The notes under the pieces are model-generated. The model was given only the letters and a program-made list of their open reading frames with translations, was not told where the DNA came from and did not search any database. 64,000 nt of DNA, taken from positions 1-64,000 of the IMG/VR virus record IMGVR_UViG_3300021171_000010. The stretch is one strand, 5' to 3'. This document shows positions 24,463-33,202 of this stretch, in pieces. Position 1 is the stretch's first letter. Each line of letters opens with the position of its first letter. Position numbers and translations under genes: made by a program. This DNA comes from a virus.

Positions 24463-25343
24463 TGATTCCTAATTCCCTATGCAATGCGCCGTTTTTAGCA
24501 TCCGCGGCGAAGGTATCTAGCGCTCCTATATCTGCGGGAGCCGCCTGGGCTACTCAAGTTCAGGTTAACGGGGGAGCTAAACCCAGCAATAATTCAATTG
24601 CCGCCTGTTCAACTTTTTGGTCCGGTCTGATATCAGATGGAATATCAGGAAAAATAGTTATGGCTAATGTCATAGCTCCTGATAGTTTGACTGCAGCTTT
24701 GACCCCGCTTCAGGCCTCTTACGGTAATTTGCTATGGGCAAATCACAATTTTCTGGTTTCTGATTTAACTGTGGGTGGTTTAAAAGGTGATGGAGCTACA
24801 AAATATTTGGATACGGGCTTAATTCCCGGAGCCGCAAATAGTTTATTGACTAGCTCATCTTTTGGATTGGCTATATATGTAACAGAAGATAGCGCCGGTG
24901 CTGAAGAAGAGTTGTCTTGCTACGGACCATTGAATTCTTCTTGGTGTTCGTTGATGTCGAACTGGACGCAAGTAGGGGCTTTTGGATGTTGGCGATTCAT
25001 CAATGTGAATAGTGATTTCATTCGTACCACTTCTCCCAACCCTGCAATTGGGTATTTTTCAGGGCACCGAGTCGCTTCTAATTTACTGAGCATGTATTTT
25101 GCTAGCAGCACGCACGCGCATACTGCGTTGATTACGGGCACTGCTGCTCAGTCAGGCTCGATTGAATCGGTCAGGTCTTTGTTTGCTTTTGCGGCCAATA
25201 ACAACGGCACCGGTCCAGCCAATTTTAGCCACAAGCGTCTTTCATTTTTTGCGGTGACTGCGGGCTTATCATCAGCAGAAGACACGTTGCTGTTCGCGCG
25301 GGTGCAAGCGCTTCGGCAGGCCTTGGGCGGGGGATTCATTTGA
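24462..25343 (+). CDS. Adhesin sharing its C-domain with the LamG fibre
   Basis: 293 residues from ATG 24462 (TAATG overlap). From about residue 30 it aligns along its whole length with the last 260 residues of the gene at 18672: SDGISGKIVMANVIAPDSL, NHNFLVSDLTVGGLKGDGATKYL, AEEELSCYG, GYFSGHRVASN, LFAFAANNNGTGPANF, and the final LGGGFI. It lacks the LamG domain. It is probably a second receptor-binding tip. Confidence 0.65.
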   Translation: MIPNSLCNAPFLASAAKVSSAPISAGAAWATQVQVNGGAKPSNNSIAACSTFWSGLISDGISGKIVMANVIAPDSLTAALTPLQASYGNLLWANHNFLVSDLTVGGLKGDGATKYLDTGLIPGAANSLLTSSSFGLAIYVTEDSAGAEEELSCYGPLNSSWCSLMSNWTQVGAFGCWRFINVNSDFIRTTSPNPAIGYFSGHRVASNLLSMYFASSTHAHTALITGTAAQSGSIESVRSLFAFAANNNGTGPANFSHKRLSFFAVTAGLSSAEDTLLFARVQALRQALGGGFI

Positions 25344-25358
25344 CCCACTATTAATTGT

Positions 25359-26366
25359 ATGTTCTTAGTCAATGACGTTTACGATGAGGCCAAGAACATT
25401 ATTGGCACGTGCGACGACACCAAGCTTTTTCGATGGCTGGGTGACGCAGTGTCCATGATTGCTAACAAGGAAGACCTGGAAGGCTGGAAAGGTTACCTGG
25501 ACATTTGCACGGGACATTGCCCGAATTGCAACGCGAGCTCGACAACCTGCAATAATCCGGCTGGATGTGGGCGCCGGGTGGTTACTCTTCCCCGAGAGGT
25601 TGACACAGTGATTGGGGTGAACGTAGGCGGCCAGCCAGTTCTTGGCCGGAATCAGCTTTTTCAGTTCCACTTAAACGGCCCTGGAAGTTGCCGCACTGTT
25701 TGCGAGTGGGCCTATACCGACCAGGGAAATTTTCACGTCACATACAAGGATTTGCATACTCCGGCGTTGCTGGTAGGTTACGCCGGCAATCCTGGGGACA
25801 ATGGAAAGTCATTCATCGTTTACGGGTATGACGACAAGCAGAACGTTCTTCGGCGCCAGGAGGGCGGAGTTTGGCTAAACGGGCTTCGGGTGCAGATAAG
25901 CTACGGTTACGCTATTCCTGCCGTAGGTGACCCGCTCGTGTCGCGCATCACCGGGCTTTTCAAAGACCCGACTATTTCTAGCGCACGCCTCTCGACAATT
26001 GACAGCAGCGGCTCAACCGGAGTGCTTCTGGGGATTTATGAGCCCGATGAAACAACTCCACAACTCCGCCGGATTCAATTGAATCGTTCTTGTAACTGGG
26101 TCCGTATTGCCTACAGGAAAATAAATCCGATATTTTCAAGTAAGTTTGACCACATCCCGTTGCGCAGTCGTGTAGCGCTTTTGGTGGCTGTTCAGGCTCG
26201 TAAACATTATGACGATAGGCAGGCTGCCGATGCTCACGCCGCGGAAGCGGATGCGGCTCGGTTGGAGCTTGAGGCCCAATATGCAGCCGAGCCACCTAAC
26301 TTTTTTCCGCCACAAGTTATTGACATGTCAAATCCCCGTGATAAATACGATTATGACATCCGTTAA
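25359..26366 (+). CDS. Tail tube-like adaptor protein
   Basis: 335 residues. The opening MFLVNDVYDEAKNIIGTCDDTKLFRWLGDAVSMIANKEDLEGW resembles podovirus tail-tube adaptors (T7 gp11-like), which start with an alpha-helical grip on the portal. A Cys-rich insert follows (CTGHCPNCNASSTTCNNPAGCG, a C-x3-C-x2-C pattern), then a beta-rich part. It precedes a 676-residue nozzle-like protein, the same order as T7 gp11-gp12. An HNH gene overlaps its end by 14 bases. Confidence 0.6.
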   Translation: MFLVNDVYDEAKNIIGTCDDTKLFRWLGDAVSMIANKEDLEGWKGYLDICTGHCPNCNASSTTCNNPAGCGRRVVTLPREVDTVIGVNVGGQPVLGRNQLFQFHLNGPGSCRTVCEWAYTDQGNFHVTYKDLHTPALLVGYAGNPGDNGKSFIVYGYDDKQNVLRRQEGGVWLNGLRVQISYGYAIPAVGDPLVSRITGLFKDPTISSARLSTIDSSGSTGVLLGIYEPDETTPQLRRIQLNRSCNWVRIAYRKINPIFSSKFDHIPLRSRVALLVAVQARKHYDDRQAADAHAAEADAARLELEAQYAAEPPNFFPPQVIDMSNPRDKYDYDIR

Positions 26367-26997
26367 GTTTACCTTATGGTTTGCGAAAACGATTTTATCG
26401 CTCATTCCGGAATCGAATGCGTTTAATTCTTGGGCAGCTAAACGTCGCAGTTATTTAAAAAGAAAAGGCACCGAGTTTGAAAAATTGAGAGCTAGACTCG
26501 CCGCCGCGCGATTTAGAAAAGCACATCCCGAGAAGGCTGGGGAATACTGGGACGCATATTACGAGGAACATAAACAAGTTTTGTTTCAAAATAAAAAAGA
26601 ATTCAACAAACGTAATCCAGAAAAGGTCCGACGATACGGGAGGAACAAGCAGCGAAATCGCCGAGTAAAAGACCCGGCGTATAGAATCGAATCTTCTATT
26701 CGATGCCGTATGCGATTGGCACTTAAAGGACTGAGTAAAAGTAAAAATACTTTATTACTATGTGGAGTTTCTTCTTGGCAGGAATTGCGCGCCAAGATTG
26801 AGCAGACTTTTTTGCCTGGATTTTCGTGGGGTAATTATGGGACCGTGTGGCACATAGACCACAAACGTCCTTGCGCAAGTTTTGATTTGTCAGACCCCAT
26901 ACAGCAGGCACAGTGCTTTCATTGGTCAAATCTTCAGGCTCTTTCAGTTCAAGAAAATTTGAGCAAAGGTGCAAAATGGAATCCGGAGGGAAAGTAA
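26353..26997 (+). CDS. HNH homing endonuclease (non-AP2 type)
   Basis: 214 residues from ATG 26353, 14 bases inside the end of the tail-tube gene. A long basic N-terminus (KRRSYLKRKGTEFEKLRARLAAARFRK) is followed by DPAYRIESSIRCRMRLALKG and the HNH core HIDHKRPCASFDL, then CFHWSNLQALSVQENLSKG. This architecture is that of phage group I-related HNH enzymes. Its stop (TAA 26995-26997) abuts the next ATG at 26998. It interrupts the tail-tube pair. Confidence 0.8.
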   Translation: MTSVKFTLWFAKTILSLIPESNAFNSWAAKRRSYLKRKGTEFEKLRARLAAARFRKAHPEKAGEYWDAYYEEHKQVLFQNKKEFNKRNPEKVRRYGRNKQRNRRVKDPAYRIESSIRCRMRLALKGLSKSKNTLLLCGVSSWQELRAKIEQTFLPGFSWGNYGTVWHIDHKRPCASFDLSDPIQQAQCFHWSNLQALSVQENLSKGAKWNPEGK

Positions 26998-29028
26998 ATG
27001 GGCCAGCTTCCTCAAGCAACAGACTCGAACCTAATTCAGGACTTCGATGGCAGTTTTTTTCAGGGTTCCAAATCCGATTGTGACCCGTCCCAGCTACCTG
27101 TTGGGTATGCGTGGAACCTGATTAACATGCTGAATCTCGGCGGAGTGCTTTCTTGCCGTCCCGGGTATCGTTGCATTTATACTTTGCCAGATGGAAATCT
27201 TCAGGGCCTAACTCTTTTTCGTCCTCTCGTGGGAGTGGAGCAGCTTATTGCGGTGGTGGACGGTTTGATTTACGTTTCTCCATATCCGTTCGTTTCATTT
27301 ACTCAATTAAGGGGCGTGACCCTTTTGCCGGCAGCGGAACAAGTTTTTTGGGCGCAGACTTTGCAGGCCGCAGAACGAATTACAGAAGACTTCGCATCTG
27401 CGATTAAACTAATTCCCAGCAAAGCAGTGTTGTTCATTCAGGACGGCGGATTCTCCGCACCTATTTGGTATGATGGCGCCCAGTTTGGTTCTGTGCAAGG
27501 CCACGCATTCGACACGCCCGCAGGTGGTTCGATGGTATGGGTGGGCAGCCGTTTGTGGGTAGCATCAGGAAATCAAGTTTTTGCTAGCGATGTGGGTAAT
27601 CCATTTTCGTTCCGGGAAAACATTTACTTGGGTGGCAGCTCAGCCTTTTTCTTTAACGGTCCAGTAACCGCCATGGCTAAAACGCCATCTATCGAAGCCC
27701 CTCAATTGATGGTATTCACGGAGCTTGATGGTTCAATCCTTCAGGCTAATATTCAAGACCGGACTCAGTGGCCCACCACAGTAGATTTTCAAGTGGAAGT
27801 CGTCCAAGTCGGATGCTCGTCGCAGCGTTCCATAGTTTCCCACTACGGCCAAATCGCATGGTTTTCTCCTTCCGGTGTCGCGATTTTCGACCCCGCCACT
27901 GCGGGCAAATTGACTGCGCGGTTACCCGTAAGAGACAATGAAATGTTGGTCAGCAAAACTCGTTTAAACGATGACCTTTCCTTGGTAGCGACCGGCGTGT
28001 TCGGACAATTTTTAATGTTCTCAGTGCCTGTGGATGACATCTACAATAAACATACCTGGGTGCTCAATCACGCGAGTTTCGAAACCTTGTCAGATACTTC
28101 CGGACCTTCCTGGTCTGGTTATTGGCTGGGCACTCGACCGGTAGAGTGGGCGTATGGGACGGTAGCGGACGTGCAGCGAATTTATCACATTTCAAAAGAT
28201 GCAGATGGGCATAATCGAATCTGGGAAGCTTTTCGGCCGGAAAGATTGGATAATGGTTGCCCGATTACCTGGGCCATGGAAAGTCGGGCCTATTTTGGCC
28301 TGACGGCTCCCACCCAGATGAAGGGGCCAGGACAGCGCGCCCGGCTTACCTGGGGTGATATTGCCATGGCCGGAATCGGTGAGGACATCGACTTGGGGGC
28401 GTTTTACGCTGGCGGCACGCGCGGCGCCTATAAACCGTTTCTAGCTAAACGGCTATCGGTGGCAAGAGGCAGTTTAGCATTTGACCAAGACATTGGAATT
28501 AATTCCCAGCTTTTCGCGTTCAAACCGCAATCCCGAGTGGTTCGCACGGAAGACGCCAGCAAGCAGCCTCTAGATTCTCCTTTAGCTTCGTGTGGCGCCG
28601 AGCGCCCCGAAAACGAGAATATTGATGAAAGTTTTCAATTCCTGATTGTGGGTCACGGGCCGGCAACCATTAGATGGGTGAGAGCATTTGGTCAAACTGT
28701 TCCGGAAGCCTTTCAAGGCAGCGGAACCGCATGCACTGATGAAACCGGAGTGAACGCCGTTCGATTTGATGGTGTTGGTGTGGCTGCTAATGATGAAGCC
28801 GGCGCTATCGCCGCTCTGGCGGCCGTCAATACGCAGCGTTATACTTCAGTGCAAACAGTGTCTGTTACTCAAAAAGGATTCTCTGAAGTAGGTGTAGGGA
28901 ACGCTGAAAGTATAGTGTCTCAGGAAGCAGCCGACCGAGTGGCGGGAATTATTGCCACCAAGCAGGCTGAAGCAGCCTTGTTCGCAGTTGTTCCCCCCGT
29001 GGTTTCGCAGGGGGTGGGGCTCCCGTGA
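26998..29028 (+). CDS. Tail nozzle-like beta-propeller protein
   Basis: 676 residues; size and position match T7 gp12-like nozzles. The N-terminal ~400 residues contain repeats of a beta-propeller kind (AWNLINMLNLGGVLSCRPGYR, LIAVVDGLIYVS, GRLWVASGNQVFASDVGNPFSF with many Trp/Gly turns). The C-terminus has Ala-rich helices (AGAIAALAAVNTQRYTSV). Its ATG starts directly after the HNH stop. Its stop overlaps the next ATG (ATGA-like GTGA). Confidence 0.6.
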   Translation: MGQLPQATDSNLIQDFDGSFFQGSKSDCDPSQLPVGYAWNLINMLNLGGVLSCRPGYRCIYTLPDGNLQGLTLFRPLVGVEQLIAVVDGLIYVSPYPFVSFTQLRGVTLLPAAEQVFWAQTLQAAERITEDFASAIKLIPSKAVLFIQDGGFSAPIWYDGAQFGSVQGHAFDTPAGGSMVWVGSRLWVASGNQVFASDVGNPFSFRENIYLGGSSAFFFNGPVTAMAKTPSIEAPQLMVFTELDGSILQANIQDRTQWPTTVDFQVEVVQVGCSSQRSIVSHYGQIAWFSPSGVAIFDPATAGKLTARLPVRDNEMLVSKTRLNDDLSLVATGVFGQFLMFSVPVDDIYNKHTWVLNHASFETLSDTSGPSWSGYWLGTRPVEWAYGTVADVQRIYHISKDADGHNRIWEAFRPERLDNGCPITWAMESRAYFGLTAPTQMKGPGQRARLTWGDIAMAGIGEDIDLGAFYAGGTRGAYKPFLAKRLSVARGSLAFDQDIGINSQLFAFKPQSRVVRTEDASKQPLDSPLASCGAERPENENIDESFQFLIVGHGPATIRWVRAFGQTVPEAFQGSGTACTDETGVNAVRFDGVGVAANDEAGAIAALAAVNTQRYTSVQTVSVTQKGFSEVGVGNAESIVSQEAADRVAGIIATKQAEAALFAVVPPVVSQGVGLP

Positions 29029-30425
29029 ACATTATCCAGGAAAATCTCTTCTTACGCCGACCGCCCATTGATTATGTGTCGCCCCCGGTGTGTCCAGTTT
29101 TCGTGACCCCTTCGAGTGGTTCAGGCTCTTCATTGACCAGCGCTTTTACGATTCCAGAATCATGTAATTTGGTATCGCCCACGGCGTTTGTCGGGCAAAA
29201 CAACATTTTGACTTGGACTCCTCTGCCTACTTCCTGTCAAGGAGGATGCCAGGATTCTGCCGCATCAGGCGATGCCGACTGCAAAACGGTTGAATTGTGC
29301 TATTCAGTATATCGAGCCACCAACGCGAGCAATCCCAATGGAAGTTATGATTTGATTGCTTCATGTGTCCCGAAGCTTACTACTATAATGTGCACACCCG
29401 GTTGCTATGTTGCGGCTGCGGTGGATGCTCACGGCGTGGAAATCGCGAGAGGAACACCGGTGTGTGGCAACGGCAGCGCGCCGATTAAGATTGCAATGCC
29501 CGTGGTAGACGGAGCGGTAGAATACAATTTGTATCACACCTCGGACCCTTCTAATCCATCTGGGATGTATCAGTTAGTTTTATCTCTATATGGGGGCGAA
29601 GCTTTTGAATTGTGCGCAACTGGGTGTTATCGGGTCGGTTTCATCACGCCAGACGGAGCAACTCCGCTAGGTAACGTTGTTTGTGTTACTGTGCTGTGCC
29701 CTCCCCAGGTGTGTTCCCCTGGAGACATTTGGAATGCGGCGAGCTGCTCTTGCGTCCCTATTATCTGCCCTCAGCAGCCATGCACTCCCGGTTTGATTTG
29801 GGATTTTCTGCATTGCGATTGTGTGCCATGTCCGGTTCAACCCTGCTTGCCGAGTCAGATTTGGGACACCACCAATTGCGCGTGCGTTACTTGTCCTGTA
29901 GAGCCGTGCCCACCCGGGTCCTGCTGGAATCCCTCCATATGCGCTTGCTCAGGTGCGCCCGGGGCTGGTTGGTCCAATGCAACTATAATTGCTCCCTGGG
30001 CCATATATGAGGGAGTGCCCCCGCTTCCGCCCGGAACTTTTGGGATAACCGGTGGCTACACCGGGAATTCGTCATTGACTGGCTCTTTATTCATGACGGG
30101 TGCCGCGGGCTTCAATAATCTTTTCGGGGAAATCCAGTTTAGCGTGATAAATCCCGGAGGTGTGGGCAACAGCGCTACCATGATTTGGAATTACACAGCT
30201 ACCGGTCCATCCAATCTGGGGATTGCAGTAAGCCAGGGGGGATGTTTAATAGGAACAGGAACCTGTGGAATCATGGTGCCGAACACGCCGGGCTCATACA
30301 GCGTAAGCTTTCCATTGCCTTCTTCTCCCGGGATAATCACGGTGGATTTTAAATTGGAAATCGAGGGACCGGCAGCCTCGAATGTGGCGAATTTAAGCTT
30401 TAGTTTCAACAACAACTGTCATTGA
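29025..30425 (+). CDS. Cys-rich repeat virion protein
   Basis: 466 residues from GTG 29025, overlapping the previous stop. Four tandem repeats lie in the middle (about residues 222-305): Cys-Pro-x-x-x-Cys-x-Pro-x-x-x-Trp-(6)-Cys-x-Cys-(V/A), as in CSPGDIWNAASCSCV, CTPGLIWDFLHCDCV, CLPSQIWDTTNCACV and CPPGSCWNPSICACS. The repeats and flanks are Cys-dense, suggesting disulfide or metal stabilisation outside the cell. The C-terminal domain is beta-rich (TATGPSNLGIAVSQGG). It probably belongs to the tail, but no family is known to me. Confidence 0.55.
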   Translation: MNIIQENLFLRRPPIDYVSPPVCPVFVTPSSGSGSSLTSAFTIPESCNLVSPTAFVGQNNILTWTPLPTSCQGGCQDSAASGDADCKTVELCYSVYRATNASNPNGSYDLIASCVPKLTTIMCTPGCYVAAAVDAHGVEIARGTPVCGNGSAPIKIAMPVVDGAVEYNLYHTSDPSNPSGMYQLVLSLYGGEAFELCATGCYRVGFITPDGATPLGNVVCVTVLCPPQVCSPGDIWNAASCSCVPIICPQQPCTPGLIWDFLHCDCVPCPVQPCLPSQIWDTTNCACVTCPVEPCPPGSCWNPSICACSGAPGAGWSNATIIAPWAIYEGVPPLPPGTFGITGGYTGNSSLTGSLFMTGAAGFNNLFGEIQFSVINPGGVGNSATMIWNYTATGPSNLGIAVSQGGCLIGTGTCGIMVPNTPGSYSVSFPLPSSPGIITVDFKLEIEGPAASNVANLSFSFNNNCH

Positions 30426-30435
30426 GGATAAAAAT

Positions 30436-31263
30436 ATGGCCCTAGTAGCAACAGACCTTTTCATCCAGATGGGACCGATTCCGCCCACTTTCATCGGCAC
30501 ACCGCAAGCCCTCGCTGACGCTATGGTGCAGCGCATGAAAATTATGTCGCCCGGCGGAACGAATTTCATTTTCACAGGAGACACCGCGCCGACTTCAAAC
30601 GTTGGACCGTGGTTACGCGGCAAGCAGTGGTGGGTATGGGACCCCGATACCAAGCAGTATGTGCCGCTTGACCTTTCGGCGAGTTTGACAATTCCGTTCT
30701 TTATCGGCAATTCTACTCCCTCCGGGACATCTCCTACAGTATGGCTGCAGACCACGCAAGATGCGACCACCTCAGCCCCCACAGCTTTTGGAATGCCCAT
30801 CGGATGGAATGTGTGGAACGGCACCTCATGGGTGCCTTTTGTGGGTATTGTGACTTCCGGACCGACTGCAAACAGACCCACCAGTCCCGCCAATCTTCAG
30901 CAGTTTTATGACACTGATATCAGTTGCTTGATTTGGTGGGAGCGTTCACAGTGGAGAACTGTGAGTGGGGTGCCCGGCGATTTGAAATTTGTAGTCTTCA
31001 CCACGCTGGCAGCCGCATTAGTGGCTAATCCCGGCTGGGACCTTTTCGGGCGAAACACCCCAGGTTTTCTCGGTCGCGGTCTCGTTGCTGCTACCCAGGA
31101 CGCAGTGGGGTCTAACGGTTCAAGCACATTTGCTCCGGTCCCCGGGGTGCCGGCGAGGCACGCTTTTGACACCTTCGGTGAGGCGAATCAAATCGCTACA
31201 TCCGGGTCATCGGGACTGGTTTATCCTCCTAGTATGGCCTTTTGGTTGCTCGTCAAAGGATGA
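30436..31263 (+). CDS. Tail-associated structural protein
   Basis: 275 residues, start ATG 30436 with a GAGG stretch about 12 bases upstream. It opens MALVATDLFIQMGPIPPTFIGTPQALADAMVQRM and contains several Trp/Gly loops (RGKQWWVWDPDTKQYVPL, TSGPTANRPTSPANLQQFYDTDISCLIWWERSQW). The pattern of repeated carbohydrate- or fibre-type loops suggests a fibre tip or tail collar. Final sequence SGLVYPPSMAFWLLVKG resembles the C-terminus of tail-collar proteins. The family is not certain. Confidence 0.5.
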   Translation: MALVATDLFIQMGPIPPTFIGTPQALADAMVQRMKIMSPGGTNFIFTGDTAPTSNVGPWLRGKQWWVWDPDTKQYVPLDLSASLTIPFFIGNSTPSGTSPTVWLQTTQDATTSAPTAFGMPIGWNVWNGTSWVPFVGIVTSGPTANRPTSPANLQQFYDTDISCLIWWERSQWRTVSGVPGDLKFVVFTTLAAALVANPGWDLFGRNTPGFLGRGLVAATQDAVGSNGSSTFAPVPGVPARHAFDTFGEANQIATSGSSGLVYPPSMAFWLLVKG

Positions 31264-31273
31264 CTATTAGGAT

Positions 31274-31714
31274 ATGGTTCGCCGCTTAACGCCCGGAGAG
31301 ATGGAAGAAGCCGTTTTGACGGTCATGCCATGCTTTGAGAAGGAATTCGGGCATTTTGCGCCAGTGAAGCCTGAGTTTTTGGCGGCGCACTGGAAGCTCA
31401 TTATGGATATGGGCGGTCTTGCTTTCGGGCTGGAAGTAGCCGACGAATGGCGAGGGTTTCTGCTCGGTTCTGTGCTTCCGGACATGGTATCTGGTGTAAA
31501 GCAGGGCCTAGAATTTTTTTGGTTGGTTGAAAAAGAGTTTAGAGGTGAAGCCTCACTTCAACTATTGAATGCATTCGAAGCAGAATGTAAAAAGCGTGGT
31601 GCTCAGTGGGTTGTGATTGGCATGTCTCAGCTCGCGGCGCCGGAGAAGCGGAAACGAAAATACGCGAAACTGGGATACGTTCCCCACTGCGAAACTTGGT
31701 ATAAGAAAATTTGA
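31274..31714 (+). CDS. GNAT acetyltransferase
   Basis: 146 residues. The C-terminal half carries the acetyl-CoA loop region FRGEASLQLLNAFEAECKKRGAQWVVIGM and RKYAKLGYVPHCETWYKK, typical of GNAT motifs A-B. N-terminal part (MEEAVLTVMPCFEKEFGHFAPVKPEF) is the substrate side. It lies among structural genes with an 8-base gap on each side. Phage GNAT genes near fibres may acylate sugars or proteins; the target is unknown. Confidence 0.6.
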   Translation: MVRRLTPGEMEEAVLTVMPCFEKEFGHFAPVKPEFLAAHWKLIMDMGGLAFGLEVADEWRGFLLGSVLPDMVSGVKQGLEFFWLVEKEFRGEASLQLLNAFEAECKKRGAQWVVIGMSQLAAPEKRKRKYAKLGYVPHCETWYKKI

Positions 31715-31717
31715 AAT

Positions 31718-32725
31718 ATGGGTGACGTATTAGGCTTTGTTGGACAAATTGGCGCGGCCGAAATTCAATCTTCGGCTGCAGAACGCGCTACTCAGGCACA
31801 GCTAGATGCTCTGAATCAGCAGCGCAATTTTGTTTTTCAGAATCTTCAACCGAGCACGATTAATGCGCAAGCAACTCAGGCGGATGTCCAGCAAACGCTG
31901 AGCCAGCTTGAACTGCAGCGTCAAATAGACCCTGGACTTGCTGCCGCTAGGCAAGCGGCAGGTTCGCAGATAGCAGCAGGCACTGCGGGAATTGGAGCCA
32001 CGAGCAACCCCATTGCTGCTCAGGCGGCTGCAGAAGCTACTTCCGGCGTGAGTGGTGCGGCTGGCAGCACCTCTGCTCAGGGTAAACAGCAATTGATTGA
32101 CGCCGCATTGCAGCAACTTAAGCTTGGCGCTACTCTTCCTCCGGATGTTGAAGCTCAACTCGTGCAGTCGGGTCTGGAACAATCTGGAATGGTTACCCAA
32201 TCCGCTTCCGGCCAGGGCATCGGCGGCCAGCTTCAGCGGCAAATCCTTGGGACAGCGGGTATTCAGTTGCAGATGCAACGCCAACAGCAGGCGCAAAACC
32301 TTTTGATGGGGGCACAGAATCTGGAAACATCTCGCGCTAACATCTTGCAGTCGTTGTTTCCGAATCTGGCGCAGACTCAGCTAGCCAATCTTCAGGGCGC
32401 TGAAGGCGCTTTCAACACCTCGAATGCCGCGGCTCCGAACGTAGGCTTAAGCGGCACCAATGTGGCCAATTTGTGGCTCGCGCGCGTGGGCGCTACGAAT
32501 CAGCTTACGCAATCTGCTGCGAACGCCGCGGCTCAGGGCGCAATGGCTCAGGGCACCATTTGGGGACAGGCCGTAGGCGGAGCCGCGCGCGCTGCAGGCG
32601 GAGCGCTTCCCACTGCTAGCCAACTGTGGAGCAGCTTAAACACTAACACCGGAGCTGGCGGAGTGGCTCCCGGAGCAGACCAGCAAAGCCAAGCAGATGC
32701 ACAGGCTGCCGCATCGATAATTTGA
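31718..32725 (+). CDS. Gln/Ala-rich internal virion-like protein
   Basis: 335 residues, extremely rich in Ala and Gln, nearly all helix (QSSAAERATQAQLDALNQQR, LQMQRQQQAQNLLMGAQNLETSR), with an Ala/Gly-rich C-terminus (AQAVGGAARAAGGALP-like). This fits the first ejected internal protein of T7-like phages (gp14 type), which forms the outer-membrane end of the ejection channel. Followed after 3 bases by the next gene in a row of four internal-type genes. Confidence 0.55.
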   Translation: MGDVLGFVGQIGAAEIQSSAAERATQAQLDALNQQRNFVFQNLQPSTINAQATQADVQQTLSQLELQRQIDPGLAAARQAAGSQIAAGTAGIGATSNPIAAQAAAEATSGVSGAAGSTSAQGKQQLIDAALQQLKLGATLPPDVEAQLVQSGLEQSGMVTQSASGQGIGGQLQRQILGTAGIQLQMQRQQQAQNLLMGAQNLETSRANILQSLFPNLAQTQLANLQGAEGAFNTSNAAAPNVGLSGTNVANLWLARVGATNQLTQSAANAAAQGAMAQGTIWGQAVGGAARAAGGALPTASQLWSSLNTNTGAGGVAPGADQQSQADAQAAASII

Positions 32726-32728
32726 TGT

Positions 32729-33199
32729 ATGGGACTTTTCGGCTGGACAGCACAATCATTGGTTCCTCCTCACTCTGTGAGTGCCTTTGGCACTGGTGGT
32801 GTGGGAATGCAGAACGTGTCCCAGGTAGGCACCCCGGCGGCTCAGACTTTTACCACACCGACCACGCCACAGCTTAACATTCAGCCACAAATGCAGCAGA
32901 TTCTTGCGAAGATTTTAGGACCTAATTATCAGCAGGGCACGAATCCAAGTCCCATTGCTGGGTCTCAAGATTTGTATTCTCCGAACTATTTGGCTCAGGT
33001 GAATTCAGGCACTGCGCCCCAGGTTTCTCCAAACGGTTTCACTCGATTTGGGAATTCTTTTTGGCGAATGCCCGCGCAGCAGCCCGCGGAGTCTCAGCAG
33101 CTATCGGGCACCCCAGCACCCACTTTTGCGCCCGCAGCTACCAGCTACGGCGCGCCTTCTGCGTGGACTCCCAACCAAACGAACCTTTTCAATATCTAA
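32729..33199 (+). CDS. Pro/Gln-rich virion protein
   Basis: 156 residues: MGLFGWTAQSLVPPHSVSAF, then Thr/Pro/Gln stretches (TFTTPTTPQLNIQPQMQQILAK), and a Trp-rich C-terminal zone (FWRMPAQQPAESQQ, YGAPSAWTPNQTNLFNI). Disordered overall. It sits between two long internal-type proteins with 3-base gaps on both sides, so it likely assembles with them. No family recognised. Confidence 0.5.
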   Translation: MGLFGWTAQSLVPPHSVSAFGTGGVGMQNVSQVGTPAAQTFTTPTTPQLNIQPQMQQILAKILGPNYQQGTNPSPIAGSQDLYSPNYLAQVNSGTAPQVSPNGFTRFGNSFWRMPAQQPAESQQLSGTPAPTFAPAATSYGAPSAWTPNQTNLFNI

Positions 33200-33202
33200 T
33201 TT

